Made by a program: the position numbers and the translations under genes. The notes beneath the pieces were generated by a model that saw only the letters and a program-made list of their open reading frames with translations, was not told where the DNA came from and ran no database searches. Of a stretch of DNA of 50,418 nucleotides, positions 8,339-17,139 are shown piece after piece. Position 1 is the stretch's first letter, and the number at the start of each line of letters is the position of its first letter. Origin of the DNA: Elusimicrobiota bacterium (GTDB lineage: Bacteria; CG03; SLGR01); assembly GCA_003553445.1 (NCBI GenBank), contig PWEK01000084.1, positions 1 through 50,418 of the forward strand, in the 5' to 3' direction.

Positions 8339-8657
8339 ATACATACATCGGGACTTCGGGGTTTTCATACAAGCATTGAAACTTATGGATAATCAGAATA
8401 TATTTTTCTGTTGGTATTCAATGCCGGGTTAGAATCCGCCGGAAAAGATAAAATCAGATTTTCTGTATTTTAGAATGCACGGTAAGGATAGAATGTACCG
8501 GTCGCGCTATGAGAGTTATTCACTTGAAAAATTAGCAAAAAAAATCTATAAAGGTAATACAAAGGATGCATATGTTTATTTCAATAATGATTTCAGGGGC
8601 TATGCGATAAAGAATACTTTGGAACTTAAAGAGGTGGTAAAAAATGTCAAAAGATAG
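8335..8657 (+). pseudogene. DUF72 family gene, internally deleted and interrupted
   Basis: The frame starting at 8335 gives MNTYIGTSGFSYKH and then TGA at 8377-8379, where DUF72 proteins have GTSGWSYKHW. About 90 nt further, another frame gives DFLYFRMHGKDRMYRSRYES and later VYFNNDFRGYAIKNTLELK, the C-terminal DUF72 block. Intact members have about 240 residues; only about 14 N-terminal and 65 C-terminal residues survive, so some 130-150 codons are gone. The 3' end overlaps the PilZ gene start. DUF72 proteins have a TIM-barrel-like fold and no settled function. The ORF from 8475 is the surviving tail and probably not an independent gene. Confidence 0.85.
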
Positions 8658-9096
8658 AAGAAAAAACAGGAGGCTTCCGCTTACAATATCGGTGGCCACT
8701 CCGATGAGGATAGAGATGCATTCTGAACATTACGACGGGCAGATACCAGGAATAATGGTAAATCTTTCCGGCGGAGGAATTGCAATGCTGGTATTTCACC
8801 ATTTACCTGAAGAAAGCAGGGTTGAGTTTGACCTGGAGTGTGTAGGGGTAAATGAAAAAATCTGGGGAAAAATTGTAAGAGAGAAGAAAAAGTATGAAGA
8901 TACCTATATGGTTGGTATAAAGTTTGAAAGGAAATCTGAGAAGCTCGAGGAGGTTGTAGAAAAAATGGCTGAGGATCATGACATCTGTGAAGTAAGGTAC
9001 CTTCTTGATCCAAAGAATGCGTGTTATCCTGAGTGTAAGTTCAGGCTATTATGCGGAAAGAGAATTAAAAAAGATTTTCCAGAGGAGAAATCATGA
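8644..9096 (+). CDS. PilZ domain protein with Cys-rich C-terminus
   Basis: A protein of 150 residues. The N-terminal RRKNRRLPLTISV matches the RxxxR element of PilZ domains and NLSGGGIAMLV matches (D/N)xSxxG, so it should bind cyclic di-GMP. These elements cover about residues 4-110 of the protein. After the domain comes a tail with four cysteines (C-x10-C-x3-C-x5-C, about residues 118-138), perhaps a metal site; this is inference. The start overlaps the DUF72 remnant and follows GAGGTGG. The stop overlaps the next gene (LapA-like) by 4 nt, so the two are coupled. No diguanylate cyclase is present in the window. Confidence 0.8.
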   Translation: MSKDRRKNRRLPLTISVATPMRIEMHSEHYDGQIPGIMVNLSGGGIAMLVFHHLPEESRVEFDLECVGVNEKIWGKIVREKKKYEDTYMVGIKFERKSEKLEEVVEKMAEDHDICEVRYLLDPKNACYPECKFRLLCGKRIKKDFPEEKS

Positions 9097-9434
9097 CACA
9101 ACTGAAACTTTTTGTATTATGTCTTTTTGCTTTTCTGGTGGCTGTTTTTGCGGTTTCCAATCAGCAGTCTGTTGCAATTAATTTTTTTAACAGGCCGATT
9201 ATAACAGATGTTTCTCTTATTATTATTGTTCTCGGTGCGGTGCTTATAGGCGTTTTATTTGCCGGAATATTAGGATTTATGGCGCAATCAAAATTGAAAA
9301 AAGAACTGGCTAAGGAAATAAAAGAGAAAAATATGTTAAAGGGTAAGGAAGAAAAGCTTCAGCTGAAAATCAGAGATTTAGAAGAAAAGCTGGAGGATGA
9401 AGAGGAAGGTAAAAGAGAAGAACCGGCTAAATAA
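9093..9434 (+). CDS. LapA-like (DUF1049) inner membrane protein
   Basis: A protein of 113 residues with two membrane helices (about 5-22 and 40-66) separated by VSNQQSVAINFF, the conserved DUF1049/LapA element. A highly charged, Lys/Glu-rich cytoplasmic coiled coil (about 70-113) follows. In Enterobacteria, LapA works with LapB in controlling lipopolysaccharide synthesis; in this lineage only the family is clear. It overlaps the PilZ gene by 4 nt (ATGA) and has GAGG upstream. It ends 9 nt before mutS. Confidence 0.8.
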   Translation: MTQLKLFVLCLFAFLVAVFAVSNQQSVAINFFNRPIITDVSLIIIVLGAVLIGVLFAGILGFMAQSKLKKELAKEIKEKNMLKGKEEKLQLKIRDLEEKLEDEEEGKREEPAK

Positions 9435-9443
9435 GTCACATAA

Positions 9444-12035
9444 GTGACAGAAGTGGAAAAACAGACCCCCCTTGTAAAACAGTACAACAATATAAAATCG
9501 CAGTATCCCGATGCGCTTCTTTTTTTTCGCTTGGGGGATTTTTATGAACTTTTTGATGACGATGCCCTAAAGGCTTCCAAGATGATGGATGTCGTTTTGA
9601 CAAGAAGGCAGGGGAGGCCGATGTGCGGTATCCCTTGCCATGCAGCAACAGGTTATATAAGGAAACTTGTAAATAAATCTCAAAACGTTGCTATATGTGA
9701 GCAGGTTGAAGATGCGTCCAAATCAAAAGGTATTGTGAAGCGCGAGGTTGTGCGTGTGATAACTCCGGGGACGGTAATTGAAGATGATCTGCTTATGGAT
9801 GATTCAAACAACTTTCTTGCTTCTTTATATGCGGGGGAAAGTAAATCAGGGTGTGTTTTTATTGATATTTCTACAGGGGATTTTTCAGGCTGCAGAGTAA
9901 ACACAAAGCAGGAACTCGAATCAGAAATAGCAAGGTTGCCTGTAAGAGAAATAATTCTTTCCTCCCAGGATGATAATCTTAAGAAATATATAAAAATAAA
10001 GTTTCCGGAGATAACCGTTAAAGAAATAGATCCATGGTATTTTACGAACCGCAAAGCGGTGGATTTGGTGAAAGAGTATTTTAATTTATCTACGCTTAAG
10101 GGATGGGAAATTGAAGATAAACCTGCTCTGGTATCCGCTTGCGGCGGTCTGGTGAGATATCTCAGACAAACCCAGAAAGAGCAGAAGGTTCAATTGAAGA
10201 AGTTTCATCTCTACAGGTTTGGAGAAAACATGATACTGGACAGAGACGCCCAGGAGAATCTGGAGTTGGTAAAGAATCAGCAAGACGGCTCGAAGAAGAA
10301 CACCCTCTTTTCAGTACTTGATTTCACAAAAACTTCTATGGGAAGAAGGAAACTTCTGCAGTATATAATAAGGCCGCTGAGGGATATCGATAAAATTCAT
10401 AAAAGGCTCAATGCAACGGAGGAGTTTATTGAAAACAAGGGGCTTTCAGTTTCTGTTTCAGAAATTCTTTCTGATATCAGTGATATGGAACGAATTATCA
10501 CAAAAACCAGTTTTGGCTCTTGTAATGCGAGGGATCTTGTAAGCTTAAAGAATTCCCTCAGAAAGATTCCCGATATAAAAGAAAAACTGAAATCTGCAGA
10601 TTCTCAGAAGCTGCTATCAATAAAAAACGGCTTAAGGGATATGCCGGAGCTTACTTCCAGTTTACATAGGGCTTTGAAAGAAAATCCCCCTCTAACTGTG
10701 AAGGAAGGCGGAATAATAAAAAAAGGATACAGCAGAGAGCTTGACGAACTTCTGGAAATCTCTTCCGGAGACAGAAAGTGGATTTCTAATCTGGAGAAGA
10801 AGGAAAGAAAAAGATTGGATATACCATCGCTTAAGGTGGGGTACAATAAAGTTTACGGGTATTACATGGAAGTGACAAAGACACATTCAGAGAAGGTTCC
10901 CGGAGAATATGAGAGAAAACAGACCCTTGTTAATTCGGAAAGGTATATTACAAGGGAACTTAAAGAGAGAGAAGATTCAATTCTGGGTGCAGAAGAGAGA
11001 AAATGCGCGCTTGAGTATAAAATATTTACGGATTTGAGAAAAAAAGTGGCAGAGGCGTCCGGAGATATTCAGAAAAACGCCGGGCTTCTTTCAGAACTGG
11101 ATGTTTTAAACAGTTTTGCTTTTGCCGCGATTAAATTCTCTTATACAAAACCTAATGTATCTGATGATGTGAAAATTGAAATAAAAGACGGGAGACATCC
11201 GGTAGTGGAAAAAAGCATGGGGTTAAACAGTTTTATACCCAACAGCACCAAGGTCCACAAAGATGCAGAGCAGATTATTCTTATAACCGGCCCCAATATG
11301 TCGGGAAAGTCAACATATTTAAAGCAGGTTGCCTTAATCACGATAATGGCCCAGATGGGGTCTTATGTTCCTTCTTCATCCGCGAAAATAGGAACCGCTG
11401 ACAGGGTGTTTACAAGGATCGGGGCGGGAGAGAACCTCGCAGGAGGAGAATCCACTTTTATGGTTGAAATGACCGAAGTTGCGGCAATATTAAACAATGC
11501 TACCGAAAGGAGTCTTTTAATAATGGATGAGGTGGGTAGGGGCACGTCCACTTATGACGGTATAAGCATAGCGAGAGCTGTTATTGAGGAGATTTCAAAA
11601 ATAGGAGCCAGAACGCTTTTTGCTACACATTACTTTGAACTTACTGATATTTCGGCACATGTAAAAGGGGTGGTGAACTATAATTTTGCGGTAAGAGAGT
11701 GGAAGGACAAAAATAAAATAGTTTTTCTGCGGAAACTGCAGAGGGGAAGCGCTGACAGGTCATACGGTATACATTGCGCAGAACTGGCAGGGGTACCCCA
11801 AACTGTAATAAACCGCGCATGGAGTATATTCAGTGAGCTGGAAAAAAACGAGTATAAATATGAAGCGAAATCCCGTGAATATTCTAATAAAGATGAAACC
11901 CCTCAGCTACCTCTCTTTGGAGCGGTTGAAGGTGAATACAAAAATAAGATTAGGCAACTGGATTTAAATACTCTTGCTCCAGTTGAATTGGTTTCCATTA
12001 TAAATGAATGGAAGAAAGAGATGGAAAATGACTAA
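9444..12035 (+). CDS. mutS: DNA mismatch repair protein MutS
   Basis: A protein of 863 residues, full MutS1 length. It recognises mismatches and small loops and recruits MutL. The mismatch-binding Phe and Glu lie in LGDFYELFDDDA (F33, E35). Connector, lever and clamp domains follow, and the ATPase domain has GPNMSGKST (near residue 615), the ABC signature around GGESTFMVEM, DEVGRGTSTYDG and ATHYFEL. GTG 9444 is taken as start. No Shine-Dalgarno is seen, and the start lies in the 3' arm of a small hairpin (9435-9448). GTG 9453 is an alternative. The 3' end overlaps mutL by 8 nt. Confidence 0.97.
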   Translation: MTEVEKQTPLVKQYNNIKSQYPDALLFFRLGDFYELFDDDALKASKMMDVVLTRRQGRPMCGIPCHAATGYIRKLVNKSQNVAICEQVEDASKSKGIVKREVVRVITPGTVIEDDLLMDDSNNFLASLYAGESKSGCVFIDISTGDFSGCRVNTKQELESEIARLPVREIILSSQDDNLKKYIKIKFPEITVKEIDPWYFTNRKAVDLVKEYFNLSTLKGWEIEDKPALVSACGGLVRYLRQTQKEQKVQLKKFHLYRFGENMILDRDAQENLELVKNQQDGSKKNTLFSVLDFTKTSMGRRKLLQYIIRPLRDIDKIHKRLNATEEFIENKGLSVSVSEILSDISDMERIITKTSFGSCNARDLVSLKNSLRKIPDIKEKLKSADSQKLLSIKNGLRDMPELTSSLHRALKENPPLTVKEGGIIKKGYSRELDELLEISSGDRKWISNLEKKERKRLDIPSLKVGYNKVYGYYMEVTKTHSEKVPGEYERKQTLVNSERYITRELKEREDSILGAEERKCALEYKIFTDLRKKVAEASGDIQKNAGLLSELDVLNSFAFAAIKFSYTKPNVSDDVKIEIKDGRHPVVEKSMGLNSFIPNSTKVHKDAEQIILITGPNMSGKSTYLKQVALITIMAQMGSYVPSSSAKIGTADRVFTRIGAGENLAGGESTFMVEMTEVAAILNNATERSLLIMDEVGRGTSTYDGISIARAVIEEISKIGARTLFATHYFELTDISAHVKGVVNYNFAVREWKDKNKIVFLRKLQRGSADRSYGIHCAELAGVPQTVINRAWSIFSELEKNEYKYEAKSREYSNKDETPQLPLFGAVEGEYKNKIRQLDLNTLAPVELVSIINEWKKEMEND

Positions 12036-13797
12036 AAAAAATATAAAGATACTTCCGGAAGAGGTGATAGGTAAGATAGCGGCCGGGGAAGTGGTTGAGC
12101 GGCCTGCTTCTGTAGTTAAAGAACTGGTGGAAAACGCAATAGATGCTGGTGCCGGCAAGATAGAAGTTAAGTTTGAAAAAGGCGGGATAAACGTGCTTGA
12201 GGTGTCTGATGACGGATGTGGCATGACTCTTCCGGAAATAAAATCTGCTCTTAAGAGATATGCCACATCGAAGATAAGAAGCTTTGAAGATCTGGAAAAG
12301 ATTAAAACAATGGGGTTCAGAGGAGAGGCGCTTCCCTCTATTGCAGCTGTATCAAAAATGCGGGTCATATCGAAAACAGAAGAAGAAGAGACAGCAAGTA
12401 TGATTCGCGTAGAGGGAGGCAGCATAGAGGAAGTGACTCCGGGGGCATTTTCGGGCGGTACTTCTATTAAGGTTGAAGAACTTTTCTTTAATGTCCCCGC
12501 AAGGAAAAAGTTTCTCAAGAAGAGTTCTACGGAAAGAAAGCATGTTATATCCGTGATGGAGGATTTTGCGATTTCGAAGCCGGGTATTTCTTTTAAAGTT
12601 TTATCTGAAAAAGGCTGTGTCTATGATTTCATTCCTTCATCTATAAAGGAAAGGTTTATTATGGTTGCGGGAAAGAAGCTTTCCGGTTATTTGCTGGATA
12701 TAGATTTTTCGAATCCGTATCTTAAAATAAAAGGATATATATCAAAACCACAGAAAAATTATGCTAATAAGTCTAAAATAAAGGTGTTTGTAAATGACAG
12801 GCCAGTTTTTTCGCCTCTTATTAATCATGCTGTAGGCCATGCTGTTCGCTCTTTTATCCCTTCAGGGCGTTATCCGGCATGTGTGTTGAAAATTGAAATA
12901 GACCCGCAGTATATTGATGTAAATGTTCATCCGGCTAAACGGGAGATAAAGTTTATCAATCAGCAGGGAGTCCATCAGATAATATCAAGAGTGCTGAGTA
13001 AGCGCATGGAAAATTCCCCTGTCGCATTTGAAGTAGAAGAAAAAGAAGATTTTGAAAGAAACAAGAGAGAAATAAAACAAAGCCGCATAGAAAAAAGCGG
13101 AATAAAAAGAGGTGGTTCTTTTAATAGGGAGACTTTTAAAGAGATTGATCTCTCAAAAGCTGCTAAGTTTACATTCTCATATACTTCAGAGGATAATAAG
13201 GATAAACACAAAATAGAAAATCCTGAAGAAGAAATTTTTCCCAGATTTCAGTGGAAAAATAAATATGTTGTCGGTGAAGATTCCCGTGGGGTTGTAATAA
13301 TAGATCAGCATACCGCGTGGGAAAGAATTAATTATGAGAGGCTCAGCCAGCAGATTGATGAGGGAAATGTGTATAAGCAGGGGTGTCTTATACCGGAAGT
13401 TATTGAAATAGAACAATCAAGAGCTCAGGAACTTTCGGATAATTTAGACTTGTTTAGAAAGTATGGACTGGAAATAGAGGAATTCGGGCCGGGTATGTTT
13501 AAGGTGACGGCGGTGCCCGCTGTTGCTTCGGGGGCTAGAGAAAAGGTTTCTGATATAGTTGAAGAGATTCTTGAAACAATCTACACGAAGAAAGAAAAGG
13601 CAGAAATTAACGAAGATATAATAAAAACTATTGCCTGTCACTCATCGGTTAGGGCTGGTGATATGCAGAACCTTTCTGAAATGAGGGAAATGACAGACAG
13701 ATTGATAAAATGCCGCGTTCCTCATCGCTGCCCTCACGGGCGTCCTGTAGTAATACGGTTTTCTGAGAAGGAATTGGATTCAAGGTTTAACAGATGA
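12028..13797 (+). CDS. mutL: DNA mismatch repair protein MutL, endonuclease type
   Basis: A protein of 589 residues. The GHKL ATPase domain has ELVENAIDAGA, DDGCGM and GFRGEALPSIA. The C-terminal half carries a variant of the metal-dependent nicking motif, DQHTAWERINYE (usual DQHAxxExxxxE), together with ACHSSVRAGD and CPHGRPVV. It is therefore probably an endonuclease MutL that nicks the new strand, in keeping with the absence of mutH here. ATG 12028 begins MTKKNIKILPE and fits the family. An upstream in-frame ATG (12004) adds eight residues inside mutS. Overlaps of 8 nt with mutS and 4 nt with miaA indicate one operon. Confidence 0.95.
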   Translation: MTKKNIKILPEEVIGKIAAGEVVERPASVVKELVENAIDAGAGKIEVKFEKGGINVLEVSDDGCGMTLPEIKSALKRYATSKIRSFEDLEKIKTMGFRGEALPSIAAVSKMRVISKTEEEETASMIRVEGGSIEEVTPGAFSGGTSIKVEELFFNVPARKKFLKKSSTERKHVISVMEDFAISKPGISFKVLSEKGCVYDFIPSSIKERFIMVAGKKLSGYLLDIDFSNPYLKIKGYISKPQKNYANKSKIKVFVNDRPVFSPLINHAVGHAVRSFIPSGRYPACVLKIEIDPQYIDVNVHPAKREIKFINQQGVHQIISRVLSKRMENSPVAFEVEEKEDFERNKREIKQSRIEKSGIKRGGSFNRETFKEIDLSKAAKFTFSYTSEDNKDKHKIENPEEEIFPRFQWKNKYVVGEDSRGVVIIDQHTAWERINYERLSQQIDEGNVYKQGCLIPEVIEIEQSRAQELSDNLDLFRKYGLEIEEFGPGMFKVTAVPAVASGAREKVSDIVEEILETIYTKKEKAEINEDIIKTIACHSSVRAGDMQNLSEMREMTDRLIKCRVPHRCPHGRPVVIRFSEKELDSRFNR

Positions 13798-14663
13798 AAG
13801 AGGTTGTTCTCGTATGCGGGGCTACAGCTAGTGGAAAAACCAGGTTGGCGCATTTGATAGCAAAAAACGCGGGCGGGGAAATTATTTCGGCGGATTCTAT
13901 GAAGGTTTACAAGTATGCTAATATCGGAACTTCAAAACCTCCTCCGAGTTTTTTAAAGGAGGTTAAATATCATCTCATGGACATAATAACTCCCGGAGAA
14001 AGATACAATGTCGGTCGTTTTTACAGAGATTCATGTGCTTTGATAAGAAAAATGCATCATAAGAAGACCCTTCCTGTTGTTGCCGGAGGAACAGCTTTGT
14101 ATGTAGCGAAGCTTATGGACGGGTTAGCTGAAATTCCACCGGTACCGGACGGCTTGAAAAGCAGAATGGAAAGATTGTCTACAGATAAATTGTACAATAA
14201 ATTAAAGGATAAGGATCCCGAGAGGGCTGCTAAGATTCATCCTAATATGAGAAAAAGGATTATGCGAGCTTTGGGTGTGGTGATTCATACCGGCAGAAAA
14301 ATGAGTGGTTTTTTGGCTGAAACAAAACCGCCGCCGTTTAAATTTATACCTCTTCAGATAACTTGGAAAAGAGAAAGGCTTTATAATAACATTAATTATA
14401 GAGTAGACTATATGCTGAAAAAAGGTTTGTTAGATGAGGTGAAAATGATTTATAACAAATGGGGAGAGTCGGCGCCTGTATTTGAAGGTGTAGGTTACAA
14501 AGAGATGCTATCTTTCATAAAAGGGGGGATTTCATTGCCCGAGGCCACGGAAAGAATAAAAAAGAATACCAGAAATTATGCCAGAAGGCAGCTTATCTGG
14601 TGGAGAAAGCGCAAGACTGTTAAACTTGAAGGAGAAAAATTTGTGGAAGAGGGGGTTTTGTGA
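13794..14663 (+). CDS. miaA: tRNA dimethylallyltransferase
   Basis: A protein of 289 residues that transfers a dimethylallyl group to A37 of tRNAs reading UNN codons; MiaB (at 7004) modifies the product. The P-loop is CGATASGKT at residues 8-16, followed by ISADSMKVYKY and GTSKPPPSF. VAGGTALYVAKLMDGL and the C-terminal RNYARRQLIWWRK are family elements. It overlaps the mutL stop (ATGA). The stop codon region is duplicated (see repeat at 14652), so a second TGA follows 15 nt later. Confidence 0.95.
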   Translation: MKEVVLVCGATASGKTRLAHLIAKNAGGEIISADSMKVYKYANIGTSKPPPSFLKEVKYHLMDIITPGERYNVGRFYRDSCALIRKMHHKKTLPVVAGGTALYVAKLMDGLAEIPPVPDGLKSRMERLSTDKLYNKLKDKDPERAAKIHPNMRKRIMRALGVVIHTGRKMSGFLAETKPPPFKFIPLQITWKRERLYNNINYRVDYMLKKGLLDEVKMIYNKWGESAPVFEGVGYKEMLSFIKGGISLPEATERIKKNTRNYARRQLIWWRKRKTVKLEGEKFVEEGVL

Positions 14664-14681
14664 AAAGGGGTTTTGTGAAAA
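14652..14681. repeat. Perfect 15-bp tandem duplication over the miaA stop codon
   Basis: GGGGTTTTGTGAAAA occurs at 14652-14666 and again at 14667-14681 without a change. The first copy holds the last codons and TGA stop of miaA; the second repeats them in frame. A recent slippage event is the simple explanation. It does not alter the protein. Confidence 0.9.
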
Positions 14682-14724
14682 GTAGTTTGAAATTTAAATT
14701 AAAAGATGTTAAATTATTAATAAT

Positions 14725-15648
14725 ATGAATGTAGAAATACTTAGAAAAATTGAAACTAAAAAACCTGTTTTACTGGCCGGGTGGCCCGGAATGGGTCATG
14801 TGGGATTAAGGGCTGTAGATTATATGCGGCAGAAAACCGGCGCAAAAATGTTCGCGAAAATTGATTTAAGTAAATATTTTTCTCCGGATGTGGTAAAGAT
14901 AAAAAACGGAGTGGCGACATTGCCCAAGCAGCCGGTATGCCGGTTCTTTTACACTGAAGATCCTGAGATAATAATACTTGAGGGTGAAGCGCAACTCTCG
15001 GGAAATGCTGCTGCTGAAGTGATCTTTGCTGTATTGGATATAGCGTTAAGGTACAATGTAAATCAGATTTATACAGGCGCCGCTTATGCGAGTAATCTAA
15101 GTTCGCGTAACTCTTCGGTTGTTTACGGAGCGGCAAATAAAAGCAGTTTAATGGAGGAGCTTGAAGTATACGGGGTGGAAGCCCTTAGTGACGGGCAGAT
15201 AACCGGAATGAATGGAACACTTATAGGATTCGCGGCAAGACGAAGTATAGATGCCGCCTGTCTGCTTGCAACAATGCCTATATATGCTGTTACAATACCA
15301 AATCCAAAATCCTCTCTGGCTTTAGTCAGGGTGTGGGAGCAGATTCTAGGAGCAGAGCTGGACAAAACAGAGCTTGAAAATGAAAGCAGAAAAATGGAAG
15401 AGAATATGGGGTTGATAGAGGAAAAGATAAGATCAGTGTCAAATACAGTTCTTTCTGATCAGGAAAAAGAGGTTTTAAGCGAAGAAGAAGAGCAGATTCC
15501 AGCTTATATTATGGAAAAAATTGAAAAGCTTTTTGGAGAGGCTAAGAAGGATAAAGGCAAAGTGGATAAACTTAAACAAGAGCTTGATCGCTGGGATCTT
15601 TACGAACATTATGAAGACAGATTTCTGGATCTCTTCAGAGAAGAATAA
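14725..15648 (+). CDS. PAC2 family protein (proteasome assembly chaperone-like)
   Basis: A protein of 307 residues. The PAC2 domain (about 10-215) starts with KPVLLAGWPGMGHVGLRAVD, the family opening, and has GEAQLSGNAAAEV, VYTGA-like IYTGAAYAS and TGMNGTLIGFAARR. The C-terminal 90 residues are charged and probably helical. PAC2 proteins occur in archaea and many bacteria with or without proteasomes. No proteasome gene is seen here, so the role is open. Start ATG lies 61 nt after miaA with weak ribosome site. It is the last gene before the signalling array. Confidence 0.85.
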   Translation: MNVEILRKIETKKPVLLAGWPGMGHVGLRAVDYMRQKTGAKMFAKIDLSKYFSPDVVKIKNGVATLPKQPVCRFFYTEDPEIIILEGEAQLSGNAAAEVIFAVLDIALRYNVNQIYTGAAYASNLSSRNSSVVYGAANKSSLMEELEVYGVEALSDGQITGMNGTLIGFAARRSIDAACLLATMPIYAVTIPNPKSSLALVRVWEQILGAELDKTELENESRKMEENMGLIEEKIRSVSNTVLSDQEKEVLSEEEEQIPAYIMEKIEKLFGEAKKDKGKVDKLKQELDRWDLYEHYEDRFLDLFREE

Positions 15649-16031
15649 AAACAGTCCTAAAATAATAAGTATTAAAAAGTTACAACTCACATCTTTAACG
15701 AAAAACTATAAATACATAGAATTATTCTAATTTTTATGTTAATATTACATATAAAGTAATATAAACAGGGAAAAACAATGAAATTTAGAATAAGCACAGG
15801 CAAAATCCGTATATGTCTTTTCTGAAGAAAAAAAAACTTACACATATAATTTCCGCAAAAAAGATGCTCCAAAATATAAATAAAAAGTTAAAAACTGATT
15901 TAAAAGGATATAGAACTATAAACGCAAAGTTAGTTTTTAGATTGGAATTTATGAAATTTCGATTTTACGGGGAAAAGGGAGGAAAATTACCGGCGCGGTA
16001 AGTCAGCTTAAGTGAATTAAGGAGAATAAGA
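15649..16031. other. 383-bp intergenic region before the signalling array
   Basis: A+T-rich and without a convincing gene. A 62-codon open frame (15813-16001) is lysine-rich with no ribosome site and no recognisable domain, and I do not call it. The region holds the inverted repeat at 15737-15767 and, at its end, the AAGGAGA ribosome site (16019-16025) of the first response regulator. It is the likely place of the array's promoter, but no clear -35/-10 pair is visible. Confidence 0.5.
15737..15767. promoter_or_regulatory. 12-7-12 inverted repeat, candidate operator of the signalling array
   Basis: TGTTAATATTAC (15737-15748) and GTAATATAAACA (15756-15767) pair at 11 of 12 positions around a 7-bp spacer. 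It lies about 265 bp upstream of the first regulator start and 90 bp after the PAC2 stop. There is no T-run after it, which argues against an intrinsic terminator. A dimeric regulator site is the preferred reading. A+T-rich DNA makes chance palindromes more likely, so confidence is limited. Confidence 0.4.
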
Positions 16032-17120
16032 CTGAAGAACAAAATTTTACTCGTTGATGATGATGTAAATACAATAATGTTTTTGCCGGATATACTCGAA
16101 TCTTACGGATACGGAGCGATTGTGGTTGACAGTGGATACAAAGCAATAGAACTGGCAAAGAGAAACTTTTACAGCGTTATTTTATGTGATATTAATATGC
16201 CGGGAATAAACGGGGTTGAGACACTTAAAAGAATTAAGAAAGTTTCACCGGCGTCGACCGTGATAATGATGACAGCCGGAGCTTCAAGAAAGATGATTGA
16301 TGATACCATAAAGGAAGGGGCTTATGATGTCGTTAAGAAACCTTTTGAGGTTAAAAAGCTTCTTGATACTATATTTGAGGCATTGAAAGCCCCCCTTGTT
16401 ATTGTGATTAATGACGAAAATACGGACACTAAACTACTGCAAAGTCAACTTAAAGAGCATAAATATGAGGTCATTATGTATAAAAATGAGGATTCAATAG
16501 ATTTAATTGGTGAGAACAAAGTTGATGTAATGCTTCTTGATATGCATATGCCCGAATTTGATGGGTCGAAGATTATAGAAGATATAAAAGAATCATATCC
16601 TGATACCTGCATAATTATGTTTACTGGGAAATACAGTGAGGATGTCGCCCGTAAGGCAATACAGTATGATTCGATAAACTGCCTTTCTAAGCCTATGGAT
16701 ATAAATGATATTATAAAAAATGTTGAAATAGCAAGAAATAAAATTGCCGAAGATAATTCAAAAAATATTATTCTTGTTGAGGATGATAGAAATCAAAATA
16801 TGACATTGACAAAAATATTAAAAAATGAAGGGTATTTAGTTGAATCTGTATACAACGGAAAAGATGCGGTAGAGAAAGTAAAAAAGGGAATATATAGTAT
16901 CGCGATTGTGGATTACAAGCTGCCTGACATCACCGGAATAGAGGTTGTTCGGAAAATCAGGGAAGTTTCTGATACGGAAGTAGTCTTTTTAAGCGGGCAT
17001 GCTTCATTAGAAGTGGCTATAGAGGCAATAAGGGAAGAGGTAAATGACTTCTTTACAAAACCTGTAGATGTAGAAAAGCTTTTAGATAGGTTGAAAAAAA
17101 TAATTACAAGGAAACAATGA
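16032..17120 (+). CDS. Triple-receiver response regulator without output domain (first)
   Basis: A protein of 362 residues from a CTG start at 16032. It is made of three CheY-like receivers and nothing else. Phospho-accepting Asp residues are D53 (in LCDINMPG), D170 (LLDMHMPE) and D294 (IVDYKLPD). The lysines (KKPF, SKPM, TKPV) and Thr/Ser switch positions are present, so all three look able to take phosphate. The middle receiver is the most diverged. CTG is chosen because AAGGAGA lies 6 nt upstream and the acidic pocket LLVDDD falls before the first ATG (16077), which would remove it. It lies 19 nt before the first kinase gene. With no DNA-binding or enzyme part, it can act only through phosphotransfer or protein contact. 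Confidence 0.88.
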   Translation: MKNKILLVDDDVNTIMFLPDILESYGYGAIVVDSGYKAIELAKRNFYSVILCDINMPGINGVETLKRIKKVSPASTVIMMTAGASRKMIDDTIKEGAYDVVKKPFEVKKLLDTIFEALKAPLVIVINDENTDTKLLQSQLKEHKYEVIMYKNEDSIDLIGENKVDVMLLDMHMPEFDGSKIIEDIKESYPDTCIIMFTGKYSEDVARKAIQYDSINCLSKPMDINDIIKNVEIARNKIAEDNSKNIILVEDDRNQNMTLTKILKNEGYLVESVYNGKDAVEKVKKGIYSIAIVDYKLPDITGIEVVRKIREVSDTEVVFLSGHASLEVAIEAIREEVNDFFTKPVDVEKLLDRLKKIITRKQ

Positions 17121-17139
17121 ACTGTAAAAGGTTAATTAA

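Noticed and set aside
11964-12518. 184-codon minus-strand frame at the mutS/mutL junction
   Set aside because: Wholly antisense to well-supported genes, low-complexity Ser/Thr-rich sequence, no family match recognised.
15813-16001. 62-codon frame before the signalling array
   Set aside because: Lysine-rich, no ribosome site, no domain, in an A+T-rich gap where such frames are expected by chance.
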